DNA of 64,000 nucleotides from Shewanella piezotolerans WP3 (GCF_000014885.1 NC_011566.1:62001-126000), one strand, 5' to 3'. Counted from the first letter of the stretch, positions 1 through 9,386 are shown. Made by a program: numbers and translations. The notes: generated by a model from the sequence alone, not told the origin.

Positions 1-870
1 AGACAAGCGGTCCAAATTCTGTTGTACACGTTCAAGTCGTTTGGCATCAAAATCTACTGCAACTAGCTTAATATCGGGTGCCAGTTCTAATAAGTGACAA
101 GTTTTACCACCTGGTGCCGCGCATGCATCAAGTACCAGCTCATCACCTTGCGGCGCGAGCAGTGTGGCTGCCCATTGCGCTGCGCCATCCTGTACTGATG
201 CGGCGCCAGTTTCAAAACCGGGTAGCTGCATAACGTCGCGAGGACTGCTTAATAAAATTGAATCAGGACTGTTACCCGCTTCAGCTTCTATGTCTAAGCC
301 TGCTAATGCTTGTAAGTAAGTTTCTCTGCTCTGGGATTGCTGATTGTTACGCAACCACATCGGCGGACGCTGATGACTTTGCTCAATGACCTGTTGCCAA
401 TTTTCTGGGTAAGCCTCTTTTAAGCGTTTGATGATCCAAGCTGGGGTATTGTAGGCAAGTGTATCGTTGTCGGTTGATAAGGGTTTTTCTTGGCGTTGAA
501 TGGTGCGCAAGACACCGTTTACGACCTTGACTAAGCCTTCAAATTTTAATTGGCGACAAGCCTCTGCTGTTTCTGAAATTGCAGCATGGCTTGGGATCCG
601 TGTGAAGTAAATCTGATAACAACCAATCAATAGCAATTGGTGTACGATGCGCTGCTTACCTTTGAGCGGTTTGCTCATGCAGTCGCTAACTTGTTTATCA
701 AGCTGTGGCAGATGACGCATGACACCATAGCAAAGCTCTGCTAACAGGGCTTTATCTTTACCACTGTCGAGGTGTTTTTGCTGATCGGGCAGGGCGACAG
801 ATAATGATATGCCTTTTTCAAGGACCTGAAATACTACTTTCGCGGCTAGCGCTCTTAAGTTCATTGCCAT
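1..870 (-). CDS. rsmB: 16S rRNA (cytosine-967-C5)-methyltransferase RsmB, C-terminus cut by window edge
   Basis: This is the N-terminal 290 codons of RsmB (Sun/Fmu), the SAM-dependent enzyme that makes m5C967 in 16S rRNA. The N-terminal NusB-like RNA-binding domain (about residues 1-140) contains TRIPSHAAISETAEACRQLK, and the start of the Rossmann methyltransferase domain has LDACAAPGGKTCHLLELAP (SAM motif I) close to the window edge. The catalytic cysteines lie beyond the window. The ATG at 870 overlaps the fmt stop codon by one base (TAATG), so translational coupling is likely. The operon order def-fmt-rsmB is the one known from E. coli. Confidence 0.95.
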   Translation of the reverse strand, partial: MAMNLRALAAKVVFQVLEKGISLSVALPDQQKHLDSGKDKALLAELCYGVMRHLPQLDKQVSDCMSKPLKGKQRIVHQLLLIGCYQIYFTRIPSHAAISETAEACRQLKFEGLVKVVNGVLRTIQRQEKPLSTDNDTLAYNTPAWIIKRLKEAYPENWQQVIEQSHQRPPMWLRNNQQSQSRETYLQALAGLDIEAEAGNSPDSILLSSPRDVMQLPGFETGAASVQDGAAQWAATLLAPQGDELVLDACAAPGGKTCHLLELAPDIKLVAVDFDAKRLERVQQNLDRLS

Positions 871-1835
871 TAGCCTTGGTCACCCATTGCGTTGTTGAGT
901 TGAGTGCCTGCTGTGAACCAGTCTGCACGAGAGTTGAGAATATCAGCGACACTAAGAGGTTTTTTACCTGGCAATTGCATGCTAGTGATTGTTAACACAC
1001 CATTTCCAGTCGCAACATCAATACCGTTTTTGTCGGCAGATATAACGGTACCTGCTGCGGCAGTTGAAGTCTTTTCACTCACATGGCTTTGCCAAACTTT
1101 TATGGTATTGCCTGCGTGTTGATAGTGGCTTACTGGCCATGGGTTAAAGGCTCTTATTTCACGCCAAAGGGCCTCTGCTGATTTAGACCAATCAATTTGC
1201 GCTTCCTCTTTTGACAATTTCTCTGCGTAGTTAGCGAGGCTTTCATCTTGCTTTTCTGCTGGTAAAGTATCAGCCGCGATTCCCGCTAATGCTTCAACGA
1301 GTGCACTTGGACCTTGATCGGCAAGCTTTTCATAAAGCGTCGCAGAGGTATCAGTATCTTCAATTTTTAACTGAGTCTTTAATAGCATGTCACCGGTATC
1401 TAGACCAATATCCATCTGCATGATGGTAACACCTGTCTCAGCATCTCCAGCCCATAAAGCACGCTGAATTGGCGCGGCTCCGCGCCAGCGAGGCAAAATA
1501 GAACCGTGCACGTTGATACAACCTAAGCGTGGGGTATCAAGTACGACTTTCGGTAAGATTAAACCGTAAGCTACTACAACCATAATGTCGGCATTAAGCG
1601 CGGTTAATTCTTGCTGGGCGGTTTCATCGCGTAATGACTTAGGCTGTAACACTGGAATATCATTTTCGAGTGCCAATGCCTTTACCGGGCTAGATTGTAG
1701 TTTTTTGCCACGACCTGCAGGTCGGTCAGGCTGGGTATAAACGGCAATCACCTTGTGTTGTGATTCGATCAGCGCTTGAAGGTGGCGAGCGGCAAAATCA
1801 GGCGTACCGGCAAAAATGACATTAAGTGGTTTCAA
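870..1835 (-). CDS. fmt: methionyl-tRNA formyltransferase
   Basis: Fmt transfers a formyl group from 10-formyl-THF to initiator Met-tRNA in the cytoplasm. At 321 aa it has the usual family length. The N-terminal formyltransferase domain begins NVIFAGTPDFAARHLQAL and carries the HGSILPRWRGAAPIQRAL segment with the SLLP-like loop and catalytic His, followed by the DTGDML motif; the C-terminal OB-like tRNA-binding domain ends near PLSVADILNSRADW. The start codon read here is TTG, with AAGGA about eight bases upstream and no better ATG. It lies 4 bp after def and overlaps rsmB by one base, forming one operon that processes translation initiation. Confidence 0.96.
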   Translation of the reverse strand: MKPLNVIFAGTPDFAARHLQALIESQHKVIAVYTQPDRPAGRGKKLQSSPVKALALENDIPVLQPKSLRDETAQQELTALNADIMVVVAYGLILPKVVLDTPRLGCINVHGSILPRWRGAAPIQRALWAGDAETGVTIMQMDIGLDTGDMLLKTQLKIEDTDTSATLYEKLADQGPSALVEALAGIAADTLPAEKQDESLANYAEKLSKEEAQIDWSKSAEALWREIRAFNPWPVSHYQHAGNTIKVWQSHVSEKTSTAAAGTVISADKNGIDVATGNGVLTITSMQLPGKKPLSVADILNSRADWFTAGTQLNNAMGDQG

Positions 1836-1839
1836 AAAT

Positions 1840-2352
1840 TTATCCTTGTTTTGCTTCTAAACGAGCGGCTTTTTCTAGCTTTTGCTTGATACGTTGGCGT
1901 TTTAGTGGCGATAGATAATCGACAAACAATTTGCCCGCTAAATGGTCGAGTTCATGTTGCAAGCAAATGGCAAACAGTCCTTCAGCCTCTAAGGTAAACT
2001 CATTACCGTCTCGATCAAGCGCTTTAATCGTGACAAACTCAGCCCGATCCACCTTGGCATAGATGCCTGGAACAGATAAGCAGCCCTCTTCATTACAGAA
2101 ATCACCGCTTTTGGCAATTATCTCTAAATTTATGAACACTTTTGGGCGATCGATCTCATCTTGAAGATCCATTACGATAAGTTGCTGATGAAAATCAACT
2201 TGAGTGGCCGCTAGACCGATCCCCTTCTCTTCATACATTGTTTCGAACATATCGTCGATTTGTGTTTGTAGAGCAGCGTTAAACTCTGTGATTGGCTTGG
2301 CTACTGTACGTAATCTTTCATCTGGAAAGCGTAAAACTTTTAATAAACTCAT
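1840..2352 (-). CDS. def: peptide deformylase
   Basis: Def removes the N-formyl group from nascent proteins, paired with Fmt next door. The three diagnostic motifs are present: GIGLAATQV, EEGCLSVPG with the metal-ligand Cys, and QHELDHLAGKLF with the two metal-ligand His and the catalytic Glu. The open frame continues 29 codons further upstream to 2439, but the conserved N-terminus MSLLKVLRFPDERLR starts at 2352, giving 170 aa, the family length. The gene is divergent from the LysM gene at 2488. Confidence 0.96.
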   Translation of the reverse strand: MSLLKVLRFPDERLRTVAKPITEFNAALQTQIDDMFETMYEEKGIGLAATQVDFHQQLIVMDLQDEIDRPKVFINLEIIAKSGDFCNEEGCLSVPGIYAKVDRAEFVTIKALDRDGNEFTLEAEGLFAICLQHELDHLAGKLFVDYLSPLKRQRIKQKLEKAARLEAKQG

Positions 2353-2487
2353 ACCTAAACTCTTAACAAGTCTGTCAAATCTAAGCCAGTTAGTTATACT
2401 GGCTTTGGCTAATGGCTCAATTTTAGTCCTTAGCGGCATTCAATAACAGCAAAAGCTCTACTTATAATCTAATAAAGAGCAAATAGC

Positions 2488-3588
2488 ATGGATACCCTGA
2501 TGAAACGGTTACTATTACTTGCTTCACTTATGCTTGGTTGCACCTTCGTTTTCGCTGATACATTGACACTGAAACCTGGACACCCTGAGTCCTATGTTGT
2601 TAAGAAAGGCGATACTCTTTGGGATATATCAGCTTTTTTCCTAAAAGATCCTTGGCGTTGGCCTAAATTGTGGGGCGCAAACCCGCAAGTGGCTAACCCA
2701 CACCTTATCTATCCGGGTGATAGACTTACTCTAGTGTTTATTGATGGTGTGCCACGCCTAGTGGTCAAGCCGCATTTAAGCAAAAGCCCTGCTGGGCGTG
2801 TTTCACCTAAAAATGGTGCAATTCCAGCGATAGACCTGTCACTGATCCAACCTTATTTACTGCACAATCGAGTCGTTGAAGAAAATTGGTTTGAGCAGCA
2901 GCCGATGGTTATGGGCGGTGAAAGCGAATCTCGTCACCATGTGGTATCAGATATTGTTTATGTTCAAGGCGAGCTTACCGTTGGTGATAAATTTGGTGTT
3001 TATGCCAGCGGCCGAGAGTTTGCCAATACTGATGGCGAAGCACTTGGGCTTGAGGCGATTTTGACAGCCAGTGGTCGGGTTGTTGAATCTGGTCCTATAT
3101 CGAAAGTAGAGCTGCTAAGTAGTTTGCGGGAAACTAAAGCCGGTTATCGCTTGCTGCCAATAGAAGATGACTCATTAATGTCAGCCTACTTTATGCCAAG
3201 CGCTGCACAACTGACTGCTCCAACGACAGTGTTGGCCTCTGGCATTGATGTGCGGGCAATGGGTAAGTTCGATGTCGTTTACATTGACCGTGGTGATATA
3301 GATGGCGTTGAGACTGGGCAAGTGTTCTCAATATTTAAAGAGGGTGATGTGGTGGTGATTGATGGTGACGGGGTGCCCGTTCCACCAAATGACCGAACAC
3401 GCTATGAAAAAATGTTGGCAGGGATCTCAGCTGACAACGCGGTGCAAATGCCAGATCTGTATCGTGGCAAGCTGATGGTTTTTAAAGTTTTTGAAAAAGT
3501 CAGTATGGGGATTATCTTAGTTAATGAGCGCCCTGTAAGGGTCGCTGATAAACTGACTATTCCTGATTCGCTGATAGCGAGCGAGTAG
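2488..3588 (+). CDS. LysM peptidoglycan-binding domain protein, exported
   Basis: This 366 aa protein has a signal peptide (MKRLLLLASLMLGCTFVFA within residues 5-23) and one LysM domain right after it (about residues 34-83, YVVKKGDTLWDISAFFLKDP to IYPGDRLTLV). The LysM fold binds glycan strands, so the protein probably sits in the periplasm on peptidoglycan. The remaining 280 residues match no domain I recognise, but such LysM proteins commonly sit between def and dprA in Shewanella, Vibrio and Pseudomonas relatives. The ATG at 2488 is used; M5 at 2500 is possible but has no visible ribosome site. A TATAAT box at 2463-2468 could be its -10. Confidence 0.85.
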   Translation: MDTLMKRLLLLASLMLGCTFVFADTLTLKPGHPESYVVKKGDTLWDISAFFLKDPWRWPKLWGANPQVANPHLIYPGDRLTLVFIDGVPRLVVKPHLSKSPAGRVSPKNGAIPAIDLSLIQPYLLHNRVVEENWFEQQPMVMGGESESRHHVVSDIVYVQGELTVGDKFGVYASGREFANTDGEALGLEAILTASGRVVESGPISKVELLSSLRETKAGYRLLPIEDDSLMSAYFMPSAAQLTAPTTVLASGIDVRAMGKFDVVYIDRGDIDGVETGQVFSIFKEGDVVVIDGDGVPVPPNDRTRYEKMLAGISADNAVQMPDLYRGKLMVFKVFEKVSMGIILVNERPVRVADKLTIPDSLIASE

Positions 3589-3647
3589 TCTAAAGTTAAA
3601 TCTGTGCAGTGATAATACTGCGCAGATAACTTGAGGATAGGCTATTA

Positions 3648-4748
3648 ATGAAAAGCTGGTCGCACTGGCTAGTTGTTTCTGCTGTATCCGGGCTAGGACC
3701 CGCTCGGATTAAACAATTGATAAATTACATGGATGTGGAAGAGCTAAGACAAAGGTTAACGCATGAGCCAGATGCATTACCTTTACCTGAATCTTTGCTT
3801 CGCTCCAACCTTACCCCTAATTACACTTTAGTTGACGCGGCACTCGAGTGGCTGCAGCTGAGTGAACATCATCACTTACTATGTTTCGACGACCCGCTTT
3901 ACCCGCCATTACTTAAACAAATTAGTGATCCTCCCAGTGTGTTGTTTGTAAAGGGTAACCCCAATGCTCTTCTTCGACCGAGTATTGCGATAGTGGGGAG
4001 CCGAAATGCCACACCCGGTGGATTGAAGATGGCGCATGCGTTGTCATCTCAGCTCGTTGAACAACATCTTTCCATTACCAGTGGCATGGCGCTAGGCATT
4101 GACGGCGCTGCGCACCAAGCAGCTATCGAAAATAAGGGCATCAGTATTGCTGTGCTTGGTACAGGTGTAGAGGTTATTTATCCTAAAAGACACCGAAGTA
4201 TTTATCATGATATTCAACATGAAGGTTGCGTGTTAAGTGAGTTTTGGCCACAAGTTAAGCCATTTGCTGGTAATTTTCCGAAACGAAACCGCATTATTAG
4301 CGGTCTAACTATAGGAACCCTTGTTGTAGAAGCGGGGTTGAAAAGTGGCTCATTAATCAGTGCGAGATTGGCAAATGAGCAGGGGCGTGAGGTGTTTGCT
4401 TTACCTGGAAGTGTATTGGGGGGTCACAGTGAAGGATGTCATCAACTATTACGCGATGGCGCAAAGTTAGTGGAGTCTGCCAACGACATTTTAGAAGAAG
4501 TTGCGGTTTTATCTGGCTGCCACCTTGAAGAAGTCAAAGCCAGTCACCATATAGGGGGGGAGATAGTCTCTGATTTGCCATTTGCTTCGCTGTTAGCTAG
4601 TGTAGGTTATGAAACCACAACGATTGATAACGTGGTTGAGCATAGTGGAAAAACCATAGAGCTAGTATTGGAGCAGTTACTTGAACTTGAGTTACAAGGT
4701 TGGGTGACTGCTGTACCCGGTGGTTATGTAAGACTTAAGAGGAGCTAG
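3648..4748 (+). CDS. dprA: DNA-processing protein DprA (Smf)
   Basis: DprA loads RecA on single-stranded DNA taken up during transformation. The 366 aa protein has an N-terminal SAM-like domain, a central Rossmann-like DprA domain (about residues 85-300) with IAIVGSRNATPGG and SGMALGIDGAAHQAA, then FPKRNRIISGL and GSLISARLANEQGREVFALP, and a C-terminal winged-helix domain (about 305-366). It overlaps nothing and is followed two bases later by smg, with GGAG just before the smg ATG, so the two are co-transcribed as in E. coli. Confidence 0.95.
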   Translation: MKSWSHWLVVSAVSGLGPARIKQLINYMDVEELRQRLTHEPDALPLPESLLRSNLTPNYTLVDAALEWLQLSEHHHLLCFDDPLYPPLLKQISDPPSVLFVKGNPNALLRPSIAIVGSRNATPGGLKMAHALSSQLVEQHLSITSGMALGIDGAAHQAAIENKGISIAVLGTGVEVIYPKRHRSIYHDIQHEGCVLSEFWPQVKPFAGNFPKRNRIISGLTIGTLVVEAGLKSGSLISARLANEQGREVFALPGSVLGGHSEGCHQLLRDGAKLVESANDILEEVAVLSGCHLEEVKASHHIGGEIVSDLPFASLLASVGYETTTIDNVVEHSGKTIELVLEQLLELELQGWVTAVPGGYVRLKRS

Positions 4749-4750
4749 CC

Positions 4751-5224
4751 ATGTTTGATATCCTCATGTATCTATTTGAAAACTATGTGCATAGCGAAGT
4801 TGAGTTTCTTGTCGATGAAGATGAGCTCACCAAAGAACTAACGCGTGCTGGATTTCACCAAGCTGAGATCATTAAAGCGCTAACTTGGTTAGAAGGTTTA
4901 GCGGAACTGCAAGAAGCAGGAACGCCGTATCTGTGTAATCATGATCAGCAATCTTTTCGTATTTATACCAAAGACGAGTTAGAGAGAATTGATGTAGAGA
5001 GCCGTGGTTTTCTACTATTTCTTGAGCAGATAAAAGTGCTTAGCGTTGAAACCCGTGAAATGGTGATTGACCGTGTTATGCAACTCGATGAATCATCGCT
5101 CAACTTAGATGACCTAAAATGGGTTATCTTGATGGTGCTATTTAATGCTCCAGGTCATGAGTCAGCTTATGAACAGATGGAAGATCTGATCTTTGAGCAG
5201 CCGGATGGTCGGTTGCATTCATAA
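4751..5224 (+). CDS. smg: Smg family protein (DUF494)
   Basis: This is a 157 aa acidic, mostly helical protein of the Smg/DUF494 family: MFDILMYLFENYVHSE at the N-terminus, a central acidic stretch with LTWLEGLAEL, and the C-terminal DLKWVILMVLFNAPG signature. Its biochemical role is not established. Its place directly after dprA is conserved in gammaproteobacteria. A strong hairpin terminator follows at 5245. Confidence 0.93.
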   Translation: MFDILMYLFENYVHSEVEFLVDEDELTKELTRAGFHQAEIIKALTWLEGLAELQEAGTPYLCNHDQQSFRIYTKDELERIDVESRGFLLFLEQIKVLSVETREMVIDRVMQLDESSLNLDDLKWVILMVLFNAPGHESAYEQMEDLIFEQPDGRLHS

Positions 5225-5244
5225 TCTTGTTCTACTTGTTTCAT

Positions 5245-5272
5245 AAAAAAGGAGGCTTTCGCCTCCTTTTTT
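5245..5272. terminator. bidirectional intrinsic terminator after smg
   Basis: GGAGGC, loop TTTC, GCCTCC, flanked by A6 on the left and T6 on the right. It can stop the dprA-smg operon on the plus strand and the M9 lipoprotein gene on the minus strand. Confidence 0.92.
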
Positions 5273-5293
5273 AGTTCTGAAATTCATGCATAT

Positions 5294-7066
5294 TTAGAAA
5301 TGCAGATGAGAACTATCTTGAGAGAGGTGTAGAGGTTGCAAGTAGTCACGGTAAGCATAACGATTCTGTTTATGCAGGCGTGGCTTAGATTTCTGCTCGC
5401 TGTCATCAAATTGCGCTACTTGAGAGGTTAACCACTCAGAAAACTGCTGCTGATGCTGTGTTAAGTCGGCCAATAGCAGTTCATATCCTTCGAAGTAATC
5501 GGTTTTTAAGAACTGACTAAGTTTCACGTAATCGCTGGGGTAATGCTCAGCAAGAAAACGCACTGCCATATAACTCCATTTATAGGTCATATCTACACCA
5601 TCTTTATATTCAGTGGCAAATATGTCTTCTAGCGTGGGTGCCTTATCAATATCGCGCTTGATAACTTTTAGCGCAGTTGGATTACTATCGCCTTGAGCAA
5701 TGTATTCTGCCAACCCTTCTGACCACCACACCATCTTGCTAGGGAAGTGGCCAAAACCGCCATATTTTACAAAATGGCCGTCGAGGTAGTGTACGTATTC
5801 ATGATTCAGGTTCCAGACCGCAAACTCAGGCTCTATCCACCATTGGCGATAAGCAAAGAAGGTTGCTTGGTTACCGGGTTTTGAGGGGGTACCTTCGATA
5901 TACATGCCGCCGTTGTCGGTTTGAATATCGAATATTAGCTGTCCATAATAGTTGTATTGACTCCAGTTTGTGAACGCCACAACTCTCAGTGCTTCATTGT
6001 TATCATTTGCGGTTGCTTGCTGCTGTGTCTCAAGCACGTTATGAAAGTGAGATTCTTGCGAGGTGAGTTTAGTGCAACTCTCTACTAATTCTTGCTCGTT
6101 GAGATCTTGTGCCAAGATAAATAGCGACTCCGAGCATTGGTGTTCAATGGGTAAGCCTTCTTTTAGCTCTGGTATACGACAAATATCGCTATTTTCTTGG
6201 CAACGCTCTTGGGCTGAAAAAGTATTGACGTGGTAGCCTTTACTGTAGGCATCTTTTGCAATATCCCCGCGCTCTGCCACATCTTGTCTAGCAATGTCGG
6301 CCACGGCGTTATCGACTGCAAGCTCGAGTGGTGTTGCTTCACCATCTTCTGAACCTGGTAGCGCGAGTCTATAAAGGGCTAGTGCCCAGTAGGCATTCGT
6401 TCTCGGCCAGTCTTGATCAGCGCGGATACTGCTTTTGTTGGCTGCAAAAGCTAGTAATGGCTGATTAAGGTTTGCAGATAACAGGACGCTATTGAGTTCA
6501 CCTTCAACATTTTTGCGGCTCACATTAAACAAAAAGCCATAAGCTTTTAGTGTCTCTAGTAGTGCGTAGTCGTTTGCTTGTTGGCTGGTGGTCGTTGCAA
6601 GTTGGGCTAGTTGCTTATTGAGTTGTGGTAGCAGAGGGGCAAGTTGTGCTGCGCGCTCATTATCTGCAAAGTAGCGATACATGGTTACAGCATATTGCTC
6701 TTGTAAGCGCGCTTTTCCGTCCAATACCCCTGAGTCAGCAAGGCTTTCGAGTGCGGCGGACAAGCTGACATAGTCTGACAATTCCAGCTCGTCAGTGGGG
6801 CCGTAATAGCTGAATGCGCGAAAATAGTAGAGTAGCTTATCAAGCGACTCGGTATCAGTTGTGCTAGCTAACGTAACGCTTGCTTGCTGGAAATGAGATA
6901 CCGTCATAAGCGGGTTAGTTTCATCAAATAGCGCACTTTCAGAACTTGAGCTTATCTGTTGGAGTATTTCAGGAGTTGGTAACGTGTTATTCGTGCTAGA
7001 ACAACCTGATATTGAGCCAGAAAGTGCAACTATAATAGTTAAAGCAATTTTAGTTTTTGTATTCAT
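5294..7066 (-). CDS. collagenase-like (peptidase M9 family) zinc metalloprotease lipoprotein
   Basis: The 590 aa protein starts with a lipoprotein signal (hydrophobic stretch to SGSISGC, Cys22). The C-terminal half has the M9 collagenase hallmark NHEYVHYLDGHF (residues 421-432, zinc ligands H422 and H426, catalytic E423) and the downstream third-ligand motif WWSEGLAEY (E450). The N-terminal 370 residues are helical and repeat-like, as in the activator domain of bacterial collagenases. The usual C-terminal PKD and prepeptidase domains of Vibrio and Clostridium collagenases are absent. Predicted location is membrane-anchored, periplasmic or surface. True collagen cleavage is not shown; a gelatinase or peptide-scavenging role is equally possible. 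It is inserted between smg and yrdD, which are neighbours in E. coli. Confidence 0.85.
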   Translation of the reverse strand: MNTKTKIALTIIVALSGSISGCSSTNNTLPTPEILQQISSSSESALFDETNPLMTVSHFQQASVTLASTTDTESLDKLLYYFRAFSYYGPTDELELSDYVSLSAALESLADSGVLDGKARLQEQYAVTMYRYFADNERAAQLAPLLPQLNKQLAQLATTTSQQANDYALLETLKAYGFLFNVSRKNVEGELNSVLLSANLNQPLLAFAANKSSIRADQDWPRTNAYWALALYRLALPGSEDGEATPLELAVDNAVADIARQDVAERGDIAKDAYSKGYHVNTFSAQERCQENSDICRIPELKEGLPIEHQCSESLFILAQDLNEQELVESCTKLTSQESHFHNVLETQQQATANDNNEALRVVAFTNWSQYNYYGQLIFDIQTDNGGMYIEGTPSKPGNQATFFAYRQWWIEPEFAVWNLNHEYVHYLDGHFVKYGGFGHFPSKMVWWSEGLAEYIAQGDSNPTALKVIKRDIDKAPTLEDIFATEYKDGVDMTYKWSYMAVRFLAEHYPSDYVKLSQFLKTDYFEGYELLLADLTQHQQQFSEWLTSQVAQFDDSEQKSKPRLHKQNRYAYRDYLQPLHLSQDSSHLHF

Positions 7067-7189
7067 TTATCATGCCCTGTGGTTTTTGGATACAATATAT
7101 CACCGTTTTTTGTCAAAACCTATTAGATGTATACAACAGTCAGGCTAATACTTGGTAGAATAGCGACATACTGATGAACTGAGACAATC

Positions 7190-7753
7190 ATGGCCAAAAT
7201 CGATCAGCAACTGTTTACAACACACGAGCATGCACTAGAAAAAGAGTACGAACTCTGCCCTAAATGTGGCTGCGAATTGTCTGTGAAACACAGTAAACAT
7301 GGTGGTTTTATTGGCTGCAATAACTACCCAAGCTGTGATTATACTCGACCATTGGTACAGCATGAGTCGATAGAAACACAAGTTATTGAAGGGTCATCTT
7401 GCCCTGAATGCGCCAGTGAGCTCGCGGTAAAGTCGGGGCGTTTTGGTATTTTTATCGGTTGTACCAACTATCCAGAGTGCAGCCATATTGAAAAGCATGA
7501 CCAAGCAGACGCGGAAGATGAGATAAGCTGTCCTAAGTGTAAAAAGGGCCATGTTGAGCATCGAACTAGTCGTTTTGGTAAGTCTTTTTATGCTTGTAGT
7601 GCTTATCCTAAGTGTAAGTTTCTGGTGAACTACCCACCTGTTGCCGAGACCTGTCCTGATTGCGGCTTTGGGATACTCGTTGAGCGTAAAGGAGCTGCTG
7701 GCATGCGCCTGGAGTGTCCTGAAAAATCATGTAAGTATAAGCGACCAATCTAA
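7190..7753 (+). CDS. yrdD: topoisomerase-type zinc-finger protein YrdD
   Basis: This 187 aa protein contains four zinc-ribbon modules of the topoisomerase I C-terminal type: CPKCGCEL...CNNYPSC, CPECASEL...CTNYPEC, CPKCKKGH...CSAYPKC, and a final CPDCGFG...CPEKSC. There is no topoisomerase catalytic domain. Such stand-alone proteins are presumed to bind nucleic acid. It sits just upstream of tsaC, as yrdD does in E. coli. Confidence 0.92.
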   Translation: MAKIDQQLFTTHEHALEKEYELCPKCGCELSVKHSKHGGFIGCNNYPSCDYTRPLVQHESIETQVIEGSSCPECASELAVKSGRFGIFIGCTNYPECSHIEKHDQADAEDEISCPKCKKGHVEHRTSRFGKSFYACSAYPKCKFLVNYPPVAETCPDCGFGILVERKGAAGMRLECPEKSCKYKRPI

Positions 7754-7851
7754 CTAACCAGCCTAAATGACCATATTATCTTCCACTAATGTCGCTTTTA
7801 AGTAATCATAGCGCTATTAAGAGCGCACTAAGAAAGGGTTAAGGGAGACCG

Positions 7852-8415
7852 ATGTTAGAAGTATTGCCTGCTGACGTGGCTGATATTATTAAAGGTGGTG
7901 GGGTAATAGCCTACCCAACCGAAGCCGTTTACGGATTAGGGTGTGACCCTGACAATGATGATGCTATTAACCACCTGCTGAGTATAAAGCAGCGCCCTTG
8001 GCAAAAAGGATTAATTTTAGTCGCTGGAGAGTACCAGCAACTATTACCTTATATCGATGAGTCTCAACTCAGTGCGGAGCAATTAGCATTTGCTCAAAGC
8101 AAATGGCCAGGACCTTTTACTTTCATTATGCCTGCAAAGCCGGGTCTATCAACGCTACTCACAGGTAGCTTCGACTCTATTGCCGTGCGGGTGACAGCCC
8201 ATCCTGATGTGCAGGCGTTGTGTGCAGCAATTAATAAACCCATCGTTTCGACCAGTGCAAATTTGTCAGGGTTGGAGCCAGCTTTGTCTGTTGAAACAGT
8301 AAAGCAACAGTTTAACCGTGCCATATTTGCCGTAGTAATGGGCGAACTCGGTACGCAAACTGCACCGTCAACGATAATCGATGCCCGTAGCGGCAATATT
8401 ATTCGACAAGGTTAA
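7852..8415 (+). CDS. tsaC: threonylcarbamoyl-AMP synthase TsaC
   Basis: TsaC makes threonylcarbamoyl-AMP from threonine, bicarbonate and ATP, the first step of t6A37 modification of ANN-decoding tRNAs. The 187 aa protein has the short TsaC (not Sua5) architecture: a single YrdC domain with VIAYPTEAVYGLGCDPD, the KQRPWQKGLILV segment carrying the Lys/Arg ligands, and VSTSANLSG. GGGAG lies five bases before the ATG. It is followed 25 bp later by hemF. Confidence 0.95.
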   Translation: MLEVLPADVADIIKGGGVIAYPTEAVYGLGCDPDNDDAINHLLSIKQRPWQKGLILVAGEYQQLLPYIDESQLSAEQLAFAQSKWPGPFTFIMPAKPGLSTLLTGSFDSIAVRVTAHPDVQALCAAINKPIVSTSANLSGLEPALSVETVKQQFNRAIFAVVMGELGTQTAPSTIIDARSGNIIRQG

Positions 8416-8440
8416 TCAGTCATAATATTTAGGGAAAAGT

Positions 8441-9355
8441 ATGAGCATACCGGATTCAAGCGTTGTAAAAGCATTTTTACTCGAGTTGCAAAATAACATC
8501 TGTAACGGGCTTGAGGCGCTAGATGGCGTAGCAAGTTTCAAAGAAGATTCTTGGAAGCGCGAAGAGGGTGGCGGTGGCCAAAGTAGGGTTTTAACTGGCG
8601 GTAAGGTTTTTGAGCAGGCCGGGGTTAACTTTTCTCATGTAATGGGTGCATCTATGCCAGCATCTGCGACGGCTCATCGACCTGAGTTAGCCGGTCGCAA
8701 CTTCGAAGCGATGGGGGTCTCACTAGTTATTCACCCTAATAATCCACATATTCCAACAACCCATGCAAATGTGCGCTTTTTTATTGCCCATAAAGAGGGA
8801 ACAGATCCTATTTGGTGGTTTGGTGGTGGCTTTGATTTAACACCTTATTACCCTTATCTCGAAGATGTTGTTAGCTGGCACCAAAGTGCCAAAGCATTAT
8901 GTGAACCATTTGGTGATGAAACCTATCCTAAATACAAAAAATGGTGTGACGAATACTTCTGGCTACCACATCGTAATGAAACCCGTGGTGTTGGCGGATT
9001 GTTCTTCGACGACTTAAATAAACAGGGGTTCGATAAGAGCTTCGACTTTATGCAAGCGGTAGGCAATGGCTTCTTAACCGCGTATGCCCCAATTGTTGAG
9101 CGTCGTAAAGAAACTGAGTATGGAGAGCATGAGCGTCAATTCCAATTGTATCGTCGTGGGCGTTACGTGGAATTCAATTTGGTTTATGACCGTGGCACCC
9201 TGTTTGGGCTGCAAACGGGTGGCCGTACAGAGTCCATTTTAATGTCTATGCCACCACTGGTTCGTTGGGAGTATGCTTATATTCCAGAAGCGGGCAGTCC
9301 AGAAGCGGCTCTCTACAGTGATTACCTTAAGCCGCGAGACTGGTTGAGCTTATAA
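8441..9355 (+). CDS. hemF: oxygen-dependent coproporphyrinogen III oxidase
   Basis: HemF oxidatively decarboxylates coproporphyrinogen III to protoporphyrinogen IX in aerobic haem synthesis. The 304 aa length matches the family. Signatures are the EEGGGGQSRVLTGG stretch, VSLVIHPNNPHIPTTHANVR with the catalytic-region His residues, WWFGGGFDLTPYYPY, and GRYVEFNLVYDRGTLFGLQT. The start ATG has AGGGAAAA upstream. The gene lies in a plus-strand run with tsaC and, after the opposing globin gene, aroE. Confidence 0.97.
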   Translation: MSIPDSSVVKAFLLELQNNICNGLEALDGVASFKEDSWKREEGGGGQSRVLTGGKVFEQAGVNFSHVMGASMPASATAHRPELAGRNFEAMGVSLVIHPNNPHIPTTHANVRFFIAHKEGTDPIWWFGGGFDLTPYYPYLEDVVSWHQSAKALCEPFGDETYPKYKKWCDEYFWLPHRNETRGVGGLFFDDLNKQGFDKSFDFMQAVGNGFLTAYAPIVERRKETEYGEHERQFQLYRRGRYVEFNLVYDRGTLFGLQTGGRTESILMSMPPLVRWEYAYIPEAGSPEAALYSDYLKPRDWLSL

Positions 9356-9386
9356 GCAGTAAATCATAAAGCGTAGCCAATAGCGG

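Noticed and set aside
1840..2439. 199-codon version of peptide deformylase
   Set aside because: The 29 extra N-terminal residues are not part of the family; the conserved N-terminus begins at 2352.
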